From: Prorocentrum cordatum
Taxonomy: Eukaryota; Sar; Dinophyceae; Prorocentrales; Prorocentraceae
NCBI GenBank assembly: GCA_963575745.1
Contig: CAUYUJ010002736.1
Span: 146,489-210,488, forward strand
DNA: 64,000 nucleotides
Direction: 5' to 3'
In this document: piece after piece, positions 23,170 to 41,188 of the stretch
Layout of the letters: every line of letters starts with the position of its first letter
Numbering within the stretch: the first letter of the stretch is position 1
The notes under the pieces: model-generated
Database searches by the model: none
The model's input: only the letters and a program-made list of their open reading frames with translations
Told to the model about the DNA's origin: nothing
Made by a program: the position numbers and the translations under genes

Positions 23170-23790
23170 TGATGATTCTTTTTGGGGCCTCTTCGGAGCC
23201 TTGCCGGATTTGGGGACTTTTAGAGGTTGTGGAGGGCATGTGGGGAGCTTCTTGGGGCCGCTGGGGGGCCTCTTCAGCGTCGCTTGGGGGCCTCCTGAGG
23301 GCCTCTTGGGGGCTTTTGGGGCCTCTCAGGGGCCTCTTGAGGCCTCCTGGGGGCTTCGTAAGGCCGAGGGCTCGAAGTTTTGTTTTGTGTTCCCCTTTTG
23401 GGGCATCGCTTGGGGCCCTCTTGGGCCCCTCTTAGGCCGTCTTGGATGCCTCTGGGGCCGTCTTGGAGCCCTCTTGGGCCATCTTGGGGCCTTCTTGGGA
23501 GCTTCTTGGGCCCTCTTGGGGCGATCTTGGGGGCCTCTTGGGCCGTCTTGGGGCGTCGGAAAGCCGAAAAGATGGACACGCCAAAATCTGCCCAAAACCT
23601 AAGGAAAATTAATGAATTTTGCCTCTTGGGGCCCTCTGGGGAGTGCTCTTGGAGGCCTCTTTGGGCGTCTGGGGGCCATCTTGGGCGTCTTGGAACGATC
23701 GTGTGGCATCTCGGAGCACTCTTGAACCATCTTGGAGGGCTCTTGGCGGCCTCGTGGCCCTTCTTGGGGCTCTCTGGAGGGCCACGGGGG
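23170..23790 (-). repeat. Degenerate GGCCCCAAGAGG minisatellite (inverted)
   Basis: Units of about 11-13 bp reading CTTGGGGCCTCTTGGG on the plus strand. The opposite orientation fills 30760-31850 and 37443-38533. Confidence 0.85.
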
Positions 23791-24191
23791 CGGCGCCCAG
23801 GAGGAAAACCAGCTCTGATCCGAGTCTGCCGGGGATCGCCTGGGGTACTTTTCGTCCGGGGACCCCCAGGGGCCGCCCCGCGCGCGCGAAGTAGAAGTAT
23901 TATTTAGCAGTTACCGGAGATCTTAGCACGCCTCTGGCCCGTTGGGCCGGCGAATTATATTATTGTGATCGTGCCCCCTCCCCCCAACACGCGCCAGGGC
24001 GCCCGAATAATTCCGACATGCGCGCGCGAGAGGCGCCCGTGGACCGTGAAAGAGCGATCCAGGAATAAACACCGGCCCAGCGGGAATTGCCTAAACCTCC
24101 AGGGGCCCACGCATCGCAGGAAGTCGGAGCTGCGGACGTCTGGGCTTCCCTTCCCCGATGGAAAGGGGTCGTCCTCGGCCGATCTGGTAGC

Positions 24192-24341
24192 GGGCCACAT
24201 GCGAACCCTACCCCTACCCCCCCCCACGATTTCTGAGGAGGAGGGTGGGGTTCCCTTCGCTCGGGAGCTCCCGAGCGAAGGGAACCCCACCCTCCTCCTC
24301 AGAAATCGTGGGGGGGTAGGGGTAGGGTTCGCATGTGGCCC
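24192..24341. repeat. 150-bp near-perfect foldback palindrome (family of the transposon target site)
   Basis: The arms begin GGGCCACATGCGAACCC and mirror completely except for one C-run (9 versus 7 bases). The centre is GGGAGCTCCC near 24267. The same family occurs, split by the transposon, at 44600-44616 plus 61043-61168. Confidence 0.9.
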
Positions 24342-25250
24342 CCTATCTGGTTCTTTCGCTCCGCGGCCCCGGAGCTCCCGGCCCCTTCCCCCGGGGGGCG
24401 GGGGGGTCGTCTGGCGCCCCGGGCCCGCGTTGGGTGGCCCTGCGGCCCGACCAGCAAGTGCTTACCAGACCGCCCCAACCCGACCCGAAGGCCCCAGATC
24501 CCCTCGAAGTCTGGACGCTTCGCGTGGCCCCACCGGTTTTGTTCGTTTCGCCCTTCGCCTTCTCTGCGCTAGTTTGTGCTGTTGCATCGACGCTTCGTTC
24601 TGACGGCGCCCGGCGTCTTCCGGTGCGCTCGCGATCGAAAACCCCGCCGGCCCATCCAGAAACGATGCCCAGAGGAATTGCCTCGATCAGGGAAGTGGGC
24701 AGCACGCAGAGGAAGGGTCCCCCCCAGTGGAGGCCTCTTGCAGCGTGCCCTGCCCTCCACGGGGGGCGGGCCACGGGGCGGCGGCGCGGCGAGAATCCTA
24801 GAGGCTCGCCCGGCGGCCACGGGGCGGCCACGGGGCGGCCACGAGCGGTGGCGAAGAAGCCTCGCCGGACGCCTCCGATGCCTCGCGACGCCAGCCCGGA
24901 CCCCTAATCTCGGGCCGAACGAAAGGGGGGGATTGGGAAAGGGGGGGGTTACGAAATCCGCTGCATGCAGCTGGTTTCGGCCTCGCCGCCGGGCCCAGTC
25001 CTCGATACATGGGCGCCTCCCTGCGCCGCGAGGCGCTGGGGAGATCAGCTACGTGAGCTGATTCTCAAACCTCCCCTTTGCTATCCCCCCCTTTCGCCCG
25101 ACCCGATAATCTGGACGCCCGAAATGGGTACCAAAAGAATGGGCACAATGCCCAACAGCAGTTCCTGTTCACTCTGAGCAGGATTCGCTGGCCACGCCGC
25201 CGCGGCCTGTATCCATCCGAGACACATCCGTAGGGGATCGAAGAATGACA
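24342..25250. other. GC-rich stretch without a recognised gene
   Basis: A few short direct repeats of GGCCACGGGGCGG (about 24770-24840). Nothing identified. Confidence 0.45.
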
Positions 25251-25408
25251 TAAACATAAAAACTCGGAGGTACGCGCGGATTTCTCGGATCCGCGCTGGA
25301 CCCCCTGGCGGCGCCTCCGGCGCCGCCCCCGGCGCGCTCCGCGCGCCAGGGAGGGGGGTCCAGCGCAGATCCGAGAAATCCGCGCGGACCTCCGAGTTTT
25401 TATGTTTA
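25251..25408. repeat. Foldback family 2, best-preserved copy
   Basis: 158 bp with nearly perfect arms starting TAAACATAAAAACTCGGAGG. The centre is GGCGGCGCCTCCGGCGCCGC. Confidence 0.92.
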
Positions 25409-25799
25409 GGTCAGTTTTCGTTCCCCTAATCCGATTCCTCGTGACGCCAGCCCGAACCCCTAAGCTGCTCCCCTCAGCCGGGCGCTCCTCCTCTTTCCGT
25501 CGCCTGGCTCGGCCCCGCTGCATCCCACGGCTGCCCACGAGGGCTCGCTGCTCCGGCGAGAGGTAAGATGCGACCCGCTCGAGACATACCCCTGGCCCTG
25601 TGTTCGGGATCACCTTGTCTCGGTGCTGAGCTTAAGCATGCCTTCGGTTCCCGAGGGGGCATCCCCCAGGTTGCCATCGCCTCTCGGCTGGCAAATCTCG
25701 GGGACAGCGATACGCTCGAGGCTGGTACAGAGCACCCGAGCCACCTGAGTGCAAGCACCTGTTGGGGGAATGTATCGCCGGAGATCTCCGAGCATGTTC

Positions 25800-25943
25800 T
25801 TTGGGTGGAGGGCAAAGGGTGAAATCTGAAATGCCGTTTCCATTGATTCTCGAGGCTTGGATCGCAAGAGGTGAATCACAAGACGGAATGATCTTCGAGG
25901 TGCAAGAGCCCACATGGATTTCACCCTGAGCCCTCCACCCGAA
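25800..25943. repeat. Foldback with TTGGGTGGAGGGC arms
   Basis: TTGGGTGGAGGGCAAAGGGT near 25800 is mirrored by ACCCTGAGCCCTCCACCCGA ending near 25942. Confidence 0.82.
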
Positions 25944-25978
25944 GAAAACGCTCAGGATCTGGGCTGGGGTTTTCTTGG

Positions 25979-26104
25979 CATCGCTCGGACGTGTGCATTT
26001 TTCCCTCGGCGAGGGCCGTCGAGGGGCATCCATGATCATTTGGCGAGAAAAAAAAAACACGCACGAAACCGAAGAAAACACAGGGAATGGACGTCCGAGC
26101 GATG
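25979..26104. mobile_element. MITE with CATCGCTCGGACGT ends, copy 2
   Basis: 126 bp, perfect 14-bp inverted ends, same interior order. Confidence 0.88.
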
Positions 26105-26138
26105 GCGAGTTTTCGGCCCCCCCCCCTCCTCGTGGCAG

Positions 26139-26260
26139 GGGCGCGGCGGCGGACCTCTCCGCGGCCGCCGCCCTGGCGGGGCTCCGGGGCCGCGGCCTCG
26201 CGGAGCTGGAGATGGCGGCGAGGCTGCACGCGGACGACCCCGAGGAGGATCGCTTCGGGG
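26139..26260 (+). CDS. Possible orphan exon
   Basis: A C/T tract ending GGCAG (26116-26138) precedes a frame reading ADLSAAAALAGLRGRGLAE, then LEMAARLHADDPEEDRF. This is the best acceptor-like junction outside the transposon. No partner exon found; function unknown. Confidence 0.3.
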
Positions 26261-26316
26261 GGGGGGGAGGGCAGCGTTCGGGGGGAGGAGCAACGTTCGG
26301 GGGGCCCTGGGCTCAG

Positions 26317-26553
26317 TGGGCCCCGGAAACGACAGGGCCGTTTTTTGCCGGTTCCGTTTTGTCGTTTTCTTGCCGGTTCCGACGCCGTTTTTTTACCGGT
26401 TCCGTCGCCGTTTTTTGACCGGATCCGGCTCCGGTTTCAAGCCTGGAGCCGTTTTCTTGCCGTTTCCGGTCGCCGTTTTTTTTGCCGTGTCCATTCTCAA
26501 GGGTCATTTTTCTGGAAACGGTGAAAAAACGGCCCTGCCGTTTCCTGGGCCCA
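26317..26553. repeat. Foldback enclosing CCGTTTTTTACCGGTTCCG repeats
   Basis: TGGGCCCCGGAAACGACAGG is mirrored by CCTGCCGTTTCCTGGGCCCA. The interior has at least four CCGTTTT.(T/G)CCGG units. Confidence 0.85.
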
Positions 26554-26831
26554 CAGAGGCCCCTGGGGGGAGAGGAGCAACGCGAGGGGGGGGGGAGCAG
26601 CGTCAGGAGGGGAGGGCCTGGGCCTCCCACGCCGGGGGTCAGAGCAGGCGGGGATCGGAGGATCGCGCACAGGCCAGGGGCAATACGCGAGGGGGGTTCG
26701 AGAAGTGTGGCTCCCTTGTGGTGCTTTCTGGCTTCCGCAGCGCTCGCTGGCACTCCCGCTGGTGGTCGCGCCTCCACGGGCTGACGAGGTGTCGGTCGTT
26801 CTCAGGAGTATTTTTGTTGCCCGCCCCAGCT

Positions 26832-27295
26832 GATGAGAACGAGGATCACGGGAACCGGTCCCTGGGCCAGGTCGAGCGAAGCAGACGGAACAGTGCTGGA
26901 CGCCGTCGAGGCGGGGACGCGTCCACGACCAAGCATCGGGGGATTGATCCGCGGAGGCCTCGGAAGGCGGCGGACGGGCACGGACAGATCGGGGCCCCTT
27001 AGATAGGTCCAGAGCCACCGACCGTTTTGGGGTCCCGGGACGTCGGTGGGGTTCTCGTGGCTGTCGGGGGCGGAACAGAGGGGGTGATGACTAGGGGGGG
27101 GTGATGACTAGGGGGGTGATGACTAGGGGGGTGATGAGAACGAGGATCACGGGAACCGGTCCCTGGGCCAGGCCGAGCGAAGCAGACGGAACAGTGCTGG
27201 ACGCCGTCGAGGAGGGGACGCGTCCACGACCAAGCATCGGGGGATCGAGCTGCGGAGGCCTCGGAAGGCGGCGGACGGGCACGGACAACTCCGGG
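26832..27295 (+). repeat. Tandem duplication of about 158 bp separated by short GGTGATGACTAGGGGG repeats
   Basis: GATGAGAACGAGGATCACGG begins both copies (26832, 27132). 27083-27131 holds four GGTGATGACTAGGGG units between them. Confidence 0.88.
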
Positions 27296-27309
27296 CCCCT
27301 TAGATTTAA

Positions 27310-27493
27310 GTCGGGCCTGTCCCCCTATAGAGGTATTTTCCACGAGAAATCAAAAGTACCCCAAAAGTAGTAGAAAAATACTCCAGAAATAGTCTGGGGA
27401 TTATTTTTGGAGTATTTGTCCACCGTTTTGGAGCATTCTGGGGGTATTTATTTATTTTTTTCAAAAATCCCCCTGTAGGGGGACACGCCCGAC
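27310..27493. mobile_element. TCGGG-type MITE, short copy
   Basis: 184 bp; ends GTCGGGCCTGTCCCCCTATAG and its inverse with two mismatches. The interior has AATAGTCTGGGGATTATT. Confidence 0.85.
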
Positions 27494-27568
27494 ATAACCC
27501 TAGATAGGTCCAGATCCACCGACCGTTGGGGTCCCGGGGCGTCGGTTGGGTTCCCGTGGCTGTCGGGG

Positions 27569-27874
27569 GCGGAAAAGAGGGGGTGATGACTAGGGGGGGG
27601 GGATATCATGGCGGGTGGCATGCTACTTCCCCAGATTTCATGGCGCCTCTCCTTATCTCAATACGGTCCCGGCCCCCCCGCTGGGCCGCGCACATGCCGC
27701 TGGCCATGGTTTGCACCCCCCCCTCTTGGACACCCCCCTCTTGGCCGCTCCCGTGGCTGCGAGGATGGCAGGTGAAACCCTTCAAGCATGCCAGCCTTGC
27801 TCGGAGGGCGCCTCTGAGCTTCGCGGCTACGCGCGCGGTGTCAGGTTGTTGGGTTCCCGTGGCTGTTTGGGGCG
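27569..27874 (+). repeat. First unit of a roughly 300-bp tandem duplication (contains a GGTGATGACTAGGGGG repeat)
   Basis: The next unit, 27875-28150, repeats the same order including GCAGGTGAAACCCTTCAAGC and GCCTCTGAGCTTCGCGGC. Confidence 0.85.
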
Positions 27875-28418
27875 GAAAAGAGGGGGGTGATGACTAGGGG
27901 GGGGTGGATATCATGGCGGGGGGCACGATGCTTCCCCAGATTTCATGGCGCCTCTCCTTATCTCAATACGGTCCCGGCCCCCCCGCTGGGCCGCGCACAT
28001 GCCGCTGGCCATGATTTGCACCTCCCCTCTTGGACACCCCCCTCTTGGCCGCTCTCGTGGCCGCGAGGATGGCAGGTGAAACCCTTCAAGCATGCCAGCC
28101 TTGCTCTGAGGGCGCCTCTGAGCTTCGCGGCCACGCGCGCGGCTTCATGCTTCTGTGACCGGGCAAGAAGACACCGCAACGGGAAGTTCTGGACGTGATT
28201 TAATATATGCTTTTTCGTGGGCTGTTTCTGCGATGCGGCCGTCGTTGGCGAGTACTTCTGGTTCGACGCAGTGTTTTCTCGAAGGGTTGCAGTCTGGCCA
28301 CTTGCGGCTCTTTTCCCGCGGAGAGTTCCTTCAACGTGCTTTCGCGAGGCCGAGTGGCGATCGCGCGTGGCGGGGCCCGTTTGCCACGACCCACGCGCGC
28401 GCTGATCAGTGGAGATAT

Positions 28419-28421
<3 letters not shown>

Positions 28422-28512
<91 letters not shown>

Positions 28513-28513
28513 C

Positions 28514-28567
<54 letters not shown>

Positions 28568-28871
28568 TCGTAGTAGTAGTTAGTAGCGTTTAGTAGTAGT
28601 AGTAGTTGTAGTAGTAGTATAGTGTAGTAGGTAGTAGTAGTTAGAAGTAGTACTAGTTAGTAGTAGTAGTAGTTAGTAGTAGTAGTAGTTAGTAGTTAGT
28701 ACGTAGTAGAGTAGTAGTAGTAGCAGTAGCAGTAGCAGTAGCAGTAGCAGTAGCAGTACAGTAGCAGTAGCAGTAGCAGTAGCAGTAGCAGTAGCAGTAG
28801 CAGTAGCAGTAGCAGTAGCAGTAGCAGTAGCAGCAGTAGCAGTAGCAGTAGTAGTAGTAGTAGTAGTAGTC

Positions 28872-28951
<80 letters not shown>

Positions 28952-29024
28952 CGTAGTCGTAGTCGTAGCAGTCGTAGTCGTAGTCGTAGTCGTAGTCGTA
29001 GTCGTAGTCGTAGTAGTCTAGCAC

Positions 29025-29060
<36 letters not shown>

Positions 29061-29072
29061 GTAGTAGTAGTC

Positions 29073-29108
<36 letters not shown>

Positions 29109-29109
29109 A

Positions 29110-29150
<41 letters not shown>

Positions 29151-29163
29151 CTAGTCGTAGTAC

Positions 29164-29202
<39 letters not shown>

Positions 29203-29325
29203 AAGTAGTAGAAGTAGTAGTACTAGTAGTGGTAGTAGTAGTAGAAGTAGTAGTAGTAGTAGTCGTAGTAGTAGTAGTAGTAGTAGTAGAGTAGTAGTAG
29301 TAGTCGTAGTAGTAGTAGTAAAGCG
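28422..29325 (+). repeat. TAG trinucleotide array, copy A
   Basis: About 900 bp of TAG with CAG, CGT and occasional indels. The counterpart is 35035-36004. Confidence 0.95.
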
Positions 29326-29329
29326 TGGT

Positions 29330-30090
29330 CGTTGCGGCACTGCAAGCACTATGGTTAATGCGGCGCATAACGCCAGTTTCGCTTGTTAGCTGCATATGTC
29401 TTGCATGGGCGAATTGCCCCCGCGCAGCGATTCTTCGCGCGGCCTGATTGCGCCGATTTTGGGCGACGATGCGCTCGTTCATTCGGGCAGAGCGCCTCCG
29501 CGTGGCGAGGCCTCCTGTAGCGTCTAGCATGCCGCCAAGTTAGTTCCTTCTGGGCTCGCGGGCCCCCCCGGCCCCACTCCCTTGTTGGCGACGCGCCAAA
29601 AAATCAGAATGTTATTATTTTTGTTATGTTCAGCGCTTGCGCTTGCCACGTTCGATTGGGCGGTGATCATTTGTGGTTCGTCTCTCGCCCGGCCTCTTCC
29701 CTTCGCCCTACCCCTCCCTCTTTTCTAATTTTTCCAGAAAGGGTTCTCATTTCGCGCATCTCAAAACGGAGAGCCCAGTCGTCTCGTGGACGGCGCGATT
29801 TCGTTGACAAATCATGCGCGCTGCGGTTGCGTGTATAGAGAACCGGGCGCTGGCGTTATGACGCTTTGGTCGCGGCAAGTCCCACGCTCTGCGATTGCGC
29901 ATGTTTCGGCGCGGTGAGTTCCAGAGCACCGCCAAGAAATCCGTACTAAGGGACAGATCGTCGCCCATACCCGTGCAATGGCCGCAAAATGTGGCGCCCT
30001 CGTTTCGTGCCCCCTCATTTTTCTGCCTCATTCTGCGTCCGTTGTTTTTGCCTCACTTGGGTCTCCCACGGGTTACTCTCAGGCCGCATT
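29330..30090. other. Low-copy DNA inside block A without a recognised gene
   Basis: No internal repeats; short frames only. Counterpart at 36006-36775. Confidence 0.5.
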
Positions 30091-30759
30091 GGGCTTGTCA
30101 CGGGGTCCGGTTGGGTTGTCTTGAGGGCCTCGTGGGGCATGGTTGGGCCGTTTTGGGGCTTTGTGGGACATTTCGGGGCCATCGTGGGCCGTCGTGAGCT
30201 CCCCAGGGGTTCGGCTGGTGCCTGCCGTCTGCGGTCGTGCCCGCCTTCATGGCAGCTTCTTGGGTTTGCCTGCGGATCAGCGGCTGCAGTGAAGGTACGG
30301 CGGTGACGGCATCAGAGCCGCCTTCAAGTCTCGGCAAAACAGTTGCGTCGCGTTTCCAAGTGGGGTGGCTAGTTGAGGGCCTCCGACGACCACGCTGGGA
30401 CGTTGAAATTTGTGGGCCCCCCCGCTCGAAGAAAACATGGTGGACGTAAGGAACTGTCGGGTTCCTTAATGAGTCCCCCCATGGGGGCCTCGATGGTCCC
30501 AAAGCACGAGGCATCTGTCCATCTACGAAATTTAATGAGGAGTTCCCCGGGTCCCAAATCAGGTCCGTACTTGGGTGCCCGGCGGTCCCACAATTCAGGG
30601 CGTTCTTTTGGTCTTCGGCGGTCGCAGGCCCCACAGGATTCAAAGATCTCAGGGGTCCCGCAGGTCCCACAGTTCCCACAAGTCCCACAGGTGACGGAAA
30701 GAGCGAGGTACGAGTGAGTCCCGTTGAGTTGGGGCGAAGCCCTTCCGGGGCGTCTTGGA

Positions 30760-31850
30760 GGCCTCTTGGGCGCTTCTTGGGCCGTCTTAGGCGCCCAAGA
30801 CGGCCCAAGAAGTGCCCCAGACGGCCCAAGATACCTCCAAGACGGCCCAAGAGCGCTCCAAGAGAGCTCAAGACCGCCCAAGACGGCTTAAGAGGCTTCC
30901 AAGACGCCTCAAGAGGCGCCCAATGGGCGTCCCAAGAGGGCCCTAAGAGGCGGCCCAAGAGGCTCCCAAGAGGCCCCCAAAACGGCCCAAGAGGGCCCCA
31001 AGACAGCCCAAGATGCGCCCAAGACGGCCCAAGAGGGCCCCAAGACGGCCCCAAGAGGGGGACCACGAACCGAAAAGTCCAGCCTTTCGCCCGAAGAAGC
31101 TCCCAGGAGGCCCCAAGAGGCCCCCAAGAGGCCCCCCAAGAGGCTCCCAAGAGGCCCCTGGAGGCCAAAAACATTGATTCCCCATAGGAAAATATACATG
31201 TTTAGCATATGCGGCTTTTCGGCGTTCACGGCGTTGACGACGGCCCGAGAGGCTCCCAGGACTGCCCAAGAGGCCCCCAAGAGGCCCCAAACATTGCCCA
31301 AGAGGGTCCCCAGACGGCCCAAGAGGCGCCCAAGACGGCCCAAGAGACCCCCAAGACGGCCCCAAGAGGGGTACCACGAACCGAAACATCTAGCCTTTCG
31401 CCCCAAGACGCCCCCAGGAGGCTCCAAGAGCCCCCCAAGAAGCCCCAAGAGGCCCCCAAGAGGCGTCCCAAGAGGCAACCATGAGGCCAACATCAGTGTT
31501 TTTTTCCAAAGGAAAACGTACATTTTGAGCATACACGGCTTTGCGGCTTTCACGGCGTCGAAGACGGTCCACGAGGCCCCCAAGACCGCCCCAAGACGGC
31601 CCAAGAGGCTCCCAAGAGGCCCCCAAAACGGCCCAAGAGGGCCCCAAGACGGCCCAAGTGGCGCCCAAGACGGCCCAAGAGGGCCCCAAGACGGCCCCAA
31701 GAGGGGGACCACGAACCGAAAAGTCCAGCTTTTCGCCCCAAGAAGCTCCCAAGAGGCCCCAAGAGCCCCCCACGAGGCCCCCAAGAGGCCCCCAAAAGGG
31801 CTCCCAAAGGGCCCCAATAGGACCCCCAAGAAGGCCCAGAGACGCCAAGT
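30760..31850 (+). repeat. CCCAAGAGGCC / CCAAGACGGCC minisatellite, block A
   Basis: About 90 degenerate units of 11-13 bp. Three sub-blocks are separated by a conserved spacer with TTTTCGGCGTTCACGGCG-type sequence. All long open frames here are repeat translations. Confidence 0.9.
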
Positions 31851-32095
31851 AAAGAGCGATCGGTACCGCAAAAAGCTCTTCACACCAAGGCTCCCAAGAG
31901 CGAGCGGTGACGTAAACAAGCTGATAAGACCAAGGCTCCCAGCAGAGAGCGGCGACGTAACAAGTTCCTGACGCCAAGGCCCAGCCAAGGCTCAGGAACG
32001 GGCGGCAACGCAACAATCTCTGAACACCAAGGCTCCCAGGAGCGAGGGGTGACGTAACAAGCTCTCAACGCCAAGGCTCCCAGTACGAACGGTGG
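31850..32095 (+). repeat. About 53-bp tandem repeats, block A
   Basis: ACCAAGGCTCCCAGGAGCGA and GGTGACGTAACAAGCTC recur about four times. Counterpart at 38533-38778. Confidence 0.8.
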
Positions 32096-32149
32096 TGTGA
32101 GTAATTTCGGTTAATTTGTTTGAGGCGCTCTTTCCGTTTCCGTGCCGGG

Positions 32150-32445
32150 CCAGGTCTCGCAGATCTCGCAAGTCGCGCAGGTCTAACAGTCCCCGCAGGT
32201 CCAACAGGCCCCACAGGTCTCGCACGTCTCTCAGGTCTCGCATGTCCCGCTGGTCCCACAGTTCCCACAGGTCCCACGGGTCCCACAAGTCCCACAGCTG
32301 TCGCAAGTCTCACAAGTCCCGCATGTCCCGCATATCTCACGTATCCCACAGGTCCCGCAGGTCCAACAGATCTCGCAGGCGCCGCAGGCCTCGCAAGTCT
32401 GGCAGGTCTCGCAGGCCCCACACGTCCCATAGGTCTTGGCAGAGA
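32150..32445 (+). repeat. AGGTCCCAC / AAGTCCCGC minisatellite, block A
   Basis: About 33 units of 9 bp. Counterpart at 38833-39128. Confidence 0.85.
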
Positions 32446-32588
32446 CCCGCCACTTTCCCCAAAAGAGAAGAAAAAAGGCCAGTGCATGCAGGTCAGAGTG
32501 AGGGGGCCGAACGGTCATTCAGTGTCCTTGGGTGCGTGGCTGAATCCGGAATTCGTGGTGAGAGTTCTGCTTGTTGCGTTGTTGTTGT

Positions 32589-32604
32589 AATTGTTGTTGT
32601 TGTT

Positions 32605-32645
<41 letters not shown>

Positions 32646-32765
32646 TGGTGTTGGTGTTGTTGTTGTTGTTGGTGGTTGTGTTGTTGTTGGTGTTGGTGTT
32701 GGTGTTGGTGTTGTTGTTGCTGCTGCTGCTGTTGCTGCTGCTGTTGCTGTTGTTGGTGTTGTTGC

Positions 32766-32808
<43 letters not shown>

Positions 32809-32809
32809 G
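32589..32809 (+). repeat. GTT/GTC/GCT array, block A
   Basis: Trinucleotide array bordering the 1-kb repeat. Counterpart at 39272-39492. Confidence 0.92.
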
Positions 32810-32810
32810 A

Positions 32811-33785
32811 ACTCTCATTCCTGAAGAATAAGTACTGTTGATCCCCCCCACCGGTGCATATTGTTCTTTCTCAATCAAAGTGTGCACCTCGACGCTCGCA
32901 CCCTGTTTTTTGACAGGGAAAGTCTTCCTGCTCAAACTGATCCCCTGGCCCCCGTATTACAACAACAACGGCTCCCGCTTGAGACTTCCTTACAATTTAG
33001 CCAGGACCCCCGCTCCCGCCCGATACTTCCTTACATTTTATTCAGAAATCGCGCTCTCGCTTGGTATTCTTCGCAATTTATGCAGGAATCGCTCTCCCGG
33101 CGCTCTGGAGTCGCGCTCTCGCTGGATACTTGCTTGCAACTTACTGAAGAGCGGCCTTGCGTTGGAATTTCTTGCCATTTGCCCAAGCGCCGCGCTCCCG
33201 ACACCCTGGCACCCAGGAGTCGCGCCCGTTGTGGCCCCATGTGCATGCCCTTCGTGGCCTCGTTGTCGCCATTTGTGGCCCCCTCACTGTCCTACGTGGT
33301 CCAGTTGCTACCCTCAGTGGCCCCATCGTTCCTTTTTGTGGCTCCGCATTATCTGCCCTTCGTGGCCCCCGCTCGTTCGCGTTCTTCGTGGCCCCATACG
33401 CATTCCCTTCGTGTCCCCGCTGTCGCCCTTCGTGGCCTACTTCGTGTCCTTCGTGGCCCTGCTGTCGCTCTCTCTCGCTATCGCTTTTGCTCGCCGTCGC
33501 CGTCGCCGTCGCCGTCGTCGTCTTCGTCGTCGTGGTCGGTCCCCTGTCCGTCCCTCTTGGGGTCGGGTCGACGGTCCGCGGCCGCCCCGCCGATCAGCGC
33601 TGCCGCTGGCCAGGCCGACGGTCCGCGGCCGCCCCGCCGCTTGCCGGGGCCCGGCCTGCAGGGAAGAAAGGTATACCCCCCAAAAGGGGTTCGATCGAAG
33701 ACGAAGAGGGCGGGTATCGAGGGTTTGGGAAATACGCGTTATTGGACACTCGAGCAAACTAAGGGCGAACAGTCTTAAAATGATT
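32811..33785 (+). repeat. About 1-kb dispersed repeat, copy 2 (block A)
   Basis: Collinear with 3976-4977 at moderate divergence; both copies abut a GTT-type array, though on opposite sides. Block B carries the same at 39494-40468. Confidence 0.88.
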
Positions 33786-33824
33786 GTTGTGTTGTTGTCG
33801 TTGTTGTTGTTGGTTGTCATCGTC

Positions 33825-34090
33825 CCACCCGCGACTCCCCCGCGACCCACCCTGAGACCCACCCCGCGACCCACCCCGCGACCCACCCGCGACCCACCCG
33901 CGACTCACCCGCGACCTAACCCGCGACCCACCCGCGACCCACCCCGCGACCTTCCCGCGACCCGCCCGCGACCCGCCCGCGGCCCGCTCGCGACCCTCCC
34001 GCGACCCACCCGCGACCCACCCCGCGACCCATCCGCCACCCATCCGCGACCCACTTGTCATCCATCCCGCGACCCACCCGCGATACACCC
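33825..34090 (+). repeat. CCCGCGACCCA minisatellite, block A
   Basis: About 22 units of 11-12 bp. The block B counterpart (40500-40905) is scrambled and contains a G run of over 35 bases (40792-40833). Confidence 0.85.
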
Positions 34091-34387
34091 TCAAGGGAGG
34101 ACCCCACCCCCTGGACCCAACAATTCACGTTTATTACAACGGCCGTGGGAGTTGACTAAGCAGCTTTGCCCTGTTCGGTTCAGTCCTTGTGTGCGTTTAC
34201 TAAATGGCTTCGCTTGTCGGGGTGAAAATTATTGGGTGGATTTTCTGCTTTCTACACCCGCGACCCACCCGCGATTTACCCGCGACCCAACAGCGACCCA
34301 CCCGCGACCCACCCACATTGGTTTAACGAAGAAAATCGGCGCCTGCGGCGGGCTCGTTTCGCAAACAGCCGACCACCCCACCGCCCC

Positions 34388-34487
34388 NNNNNNNNNNNNN
34401 NNNNNNNNNNNNNNNNNNNNNNNNNNNNNNNNNNNNNNNNNNNNNNNNNNNNNNNNNNNNNNNNNNNNNNNNNNNNNNNNNNNNNNN
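34388..34487. other. Assembly gap of exactly 100 N
   Basis: A round 100-N run, the conventional placeholder for a scaffold join of unknown length. Confidence 0.99.

Positions 34488-41188
<6,701 letters not shown>

Larger units (their letters stand above)
27875..34387 (+). repeat. 6.5-kb block, copy A (ends at the gap)
   Basis: Collinear and almost identical with 34488-41188. Differences concentrate in the TAG array (about 910 versus 970 bp) and in the CCCGCGACCCA minisatellite. The last bases before the gap match 41188, and its first base matches the first base after the gap. Confidence 0.95.

Noticed and set aside
30098-31988. Several frames of 150-360 codons rich in GASWGPLG or PRGPQ
   Set aside because: Translations of the CCCAAGAGGCC minisatellite; the same happens in block B and, inverted, at 23170-23790.
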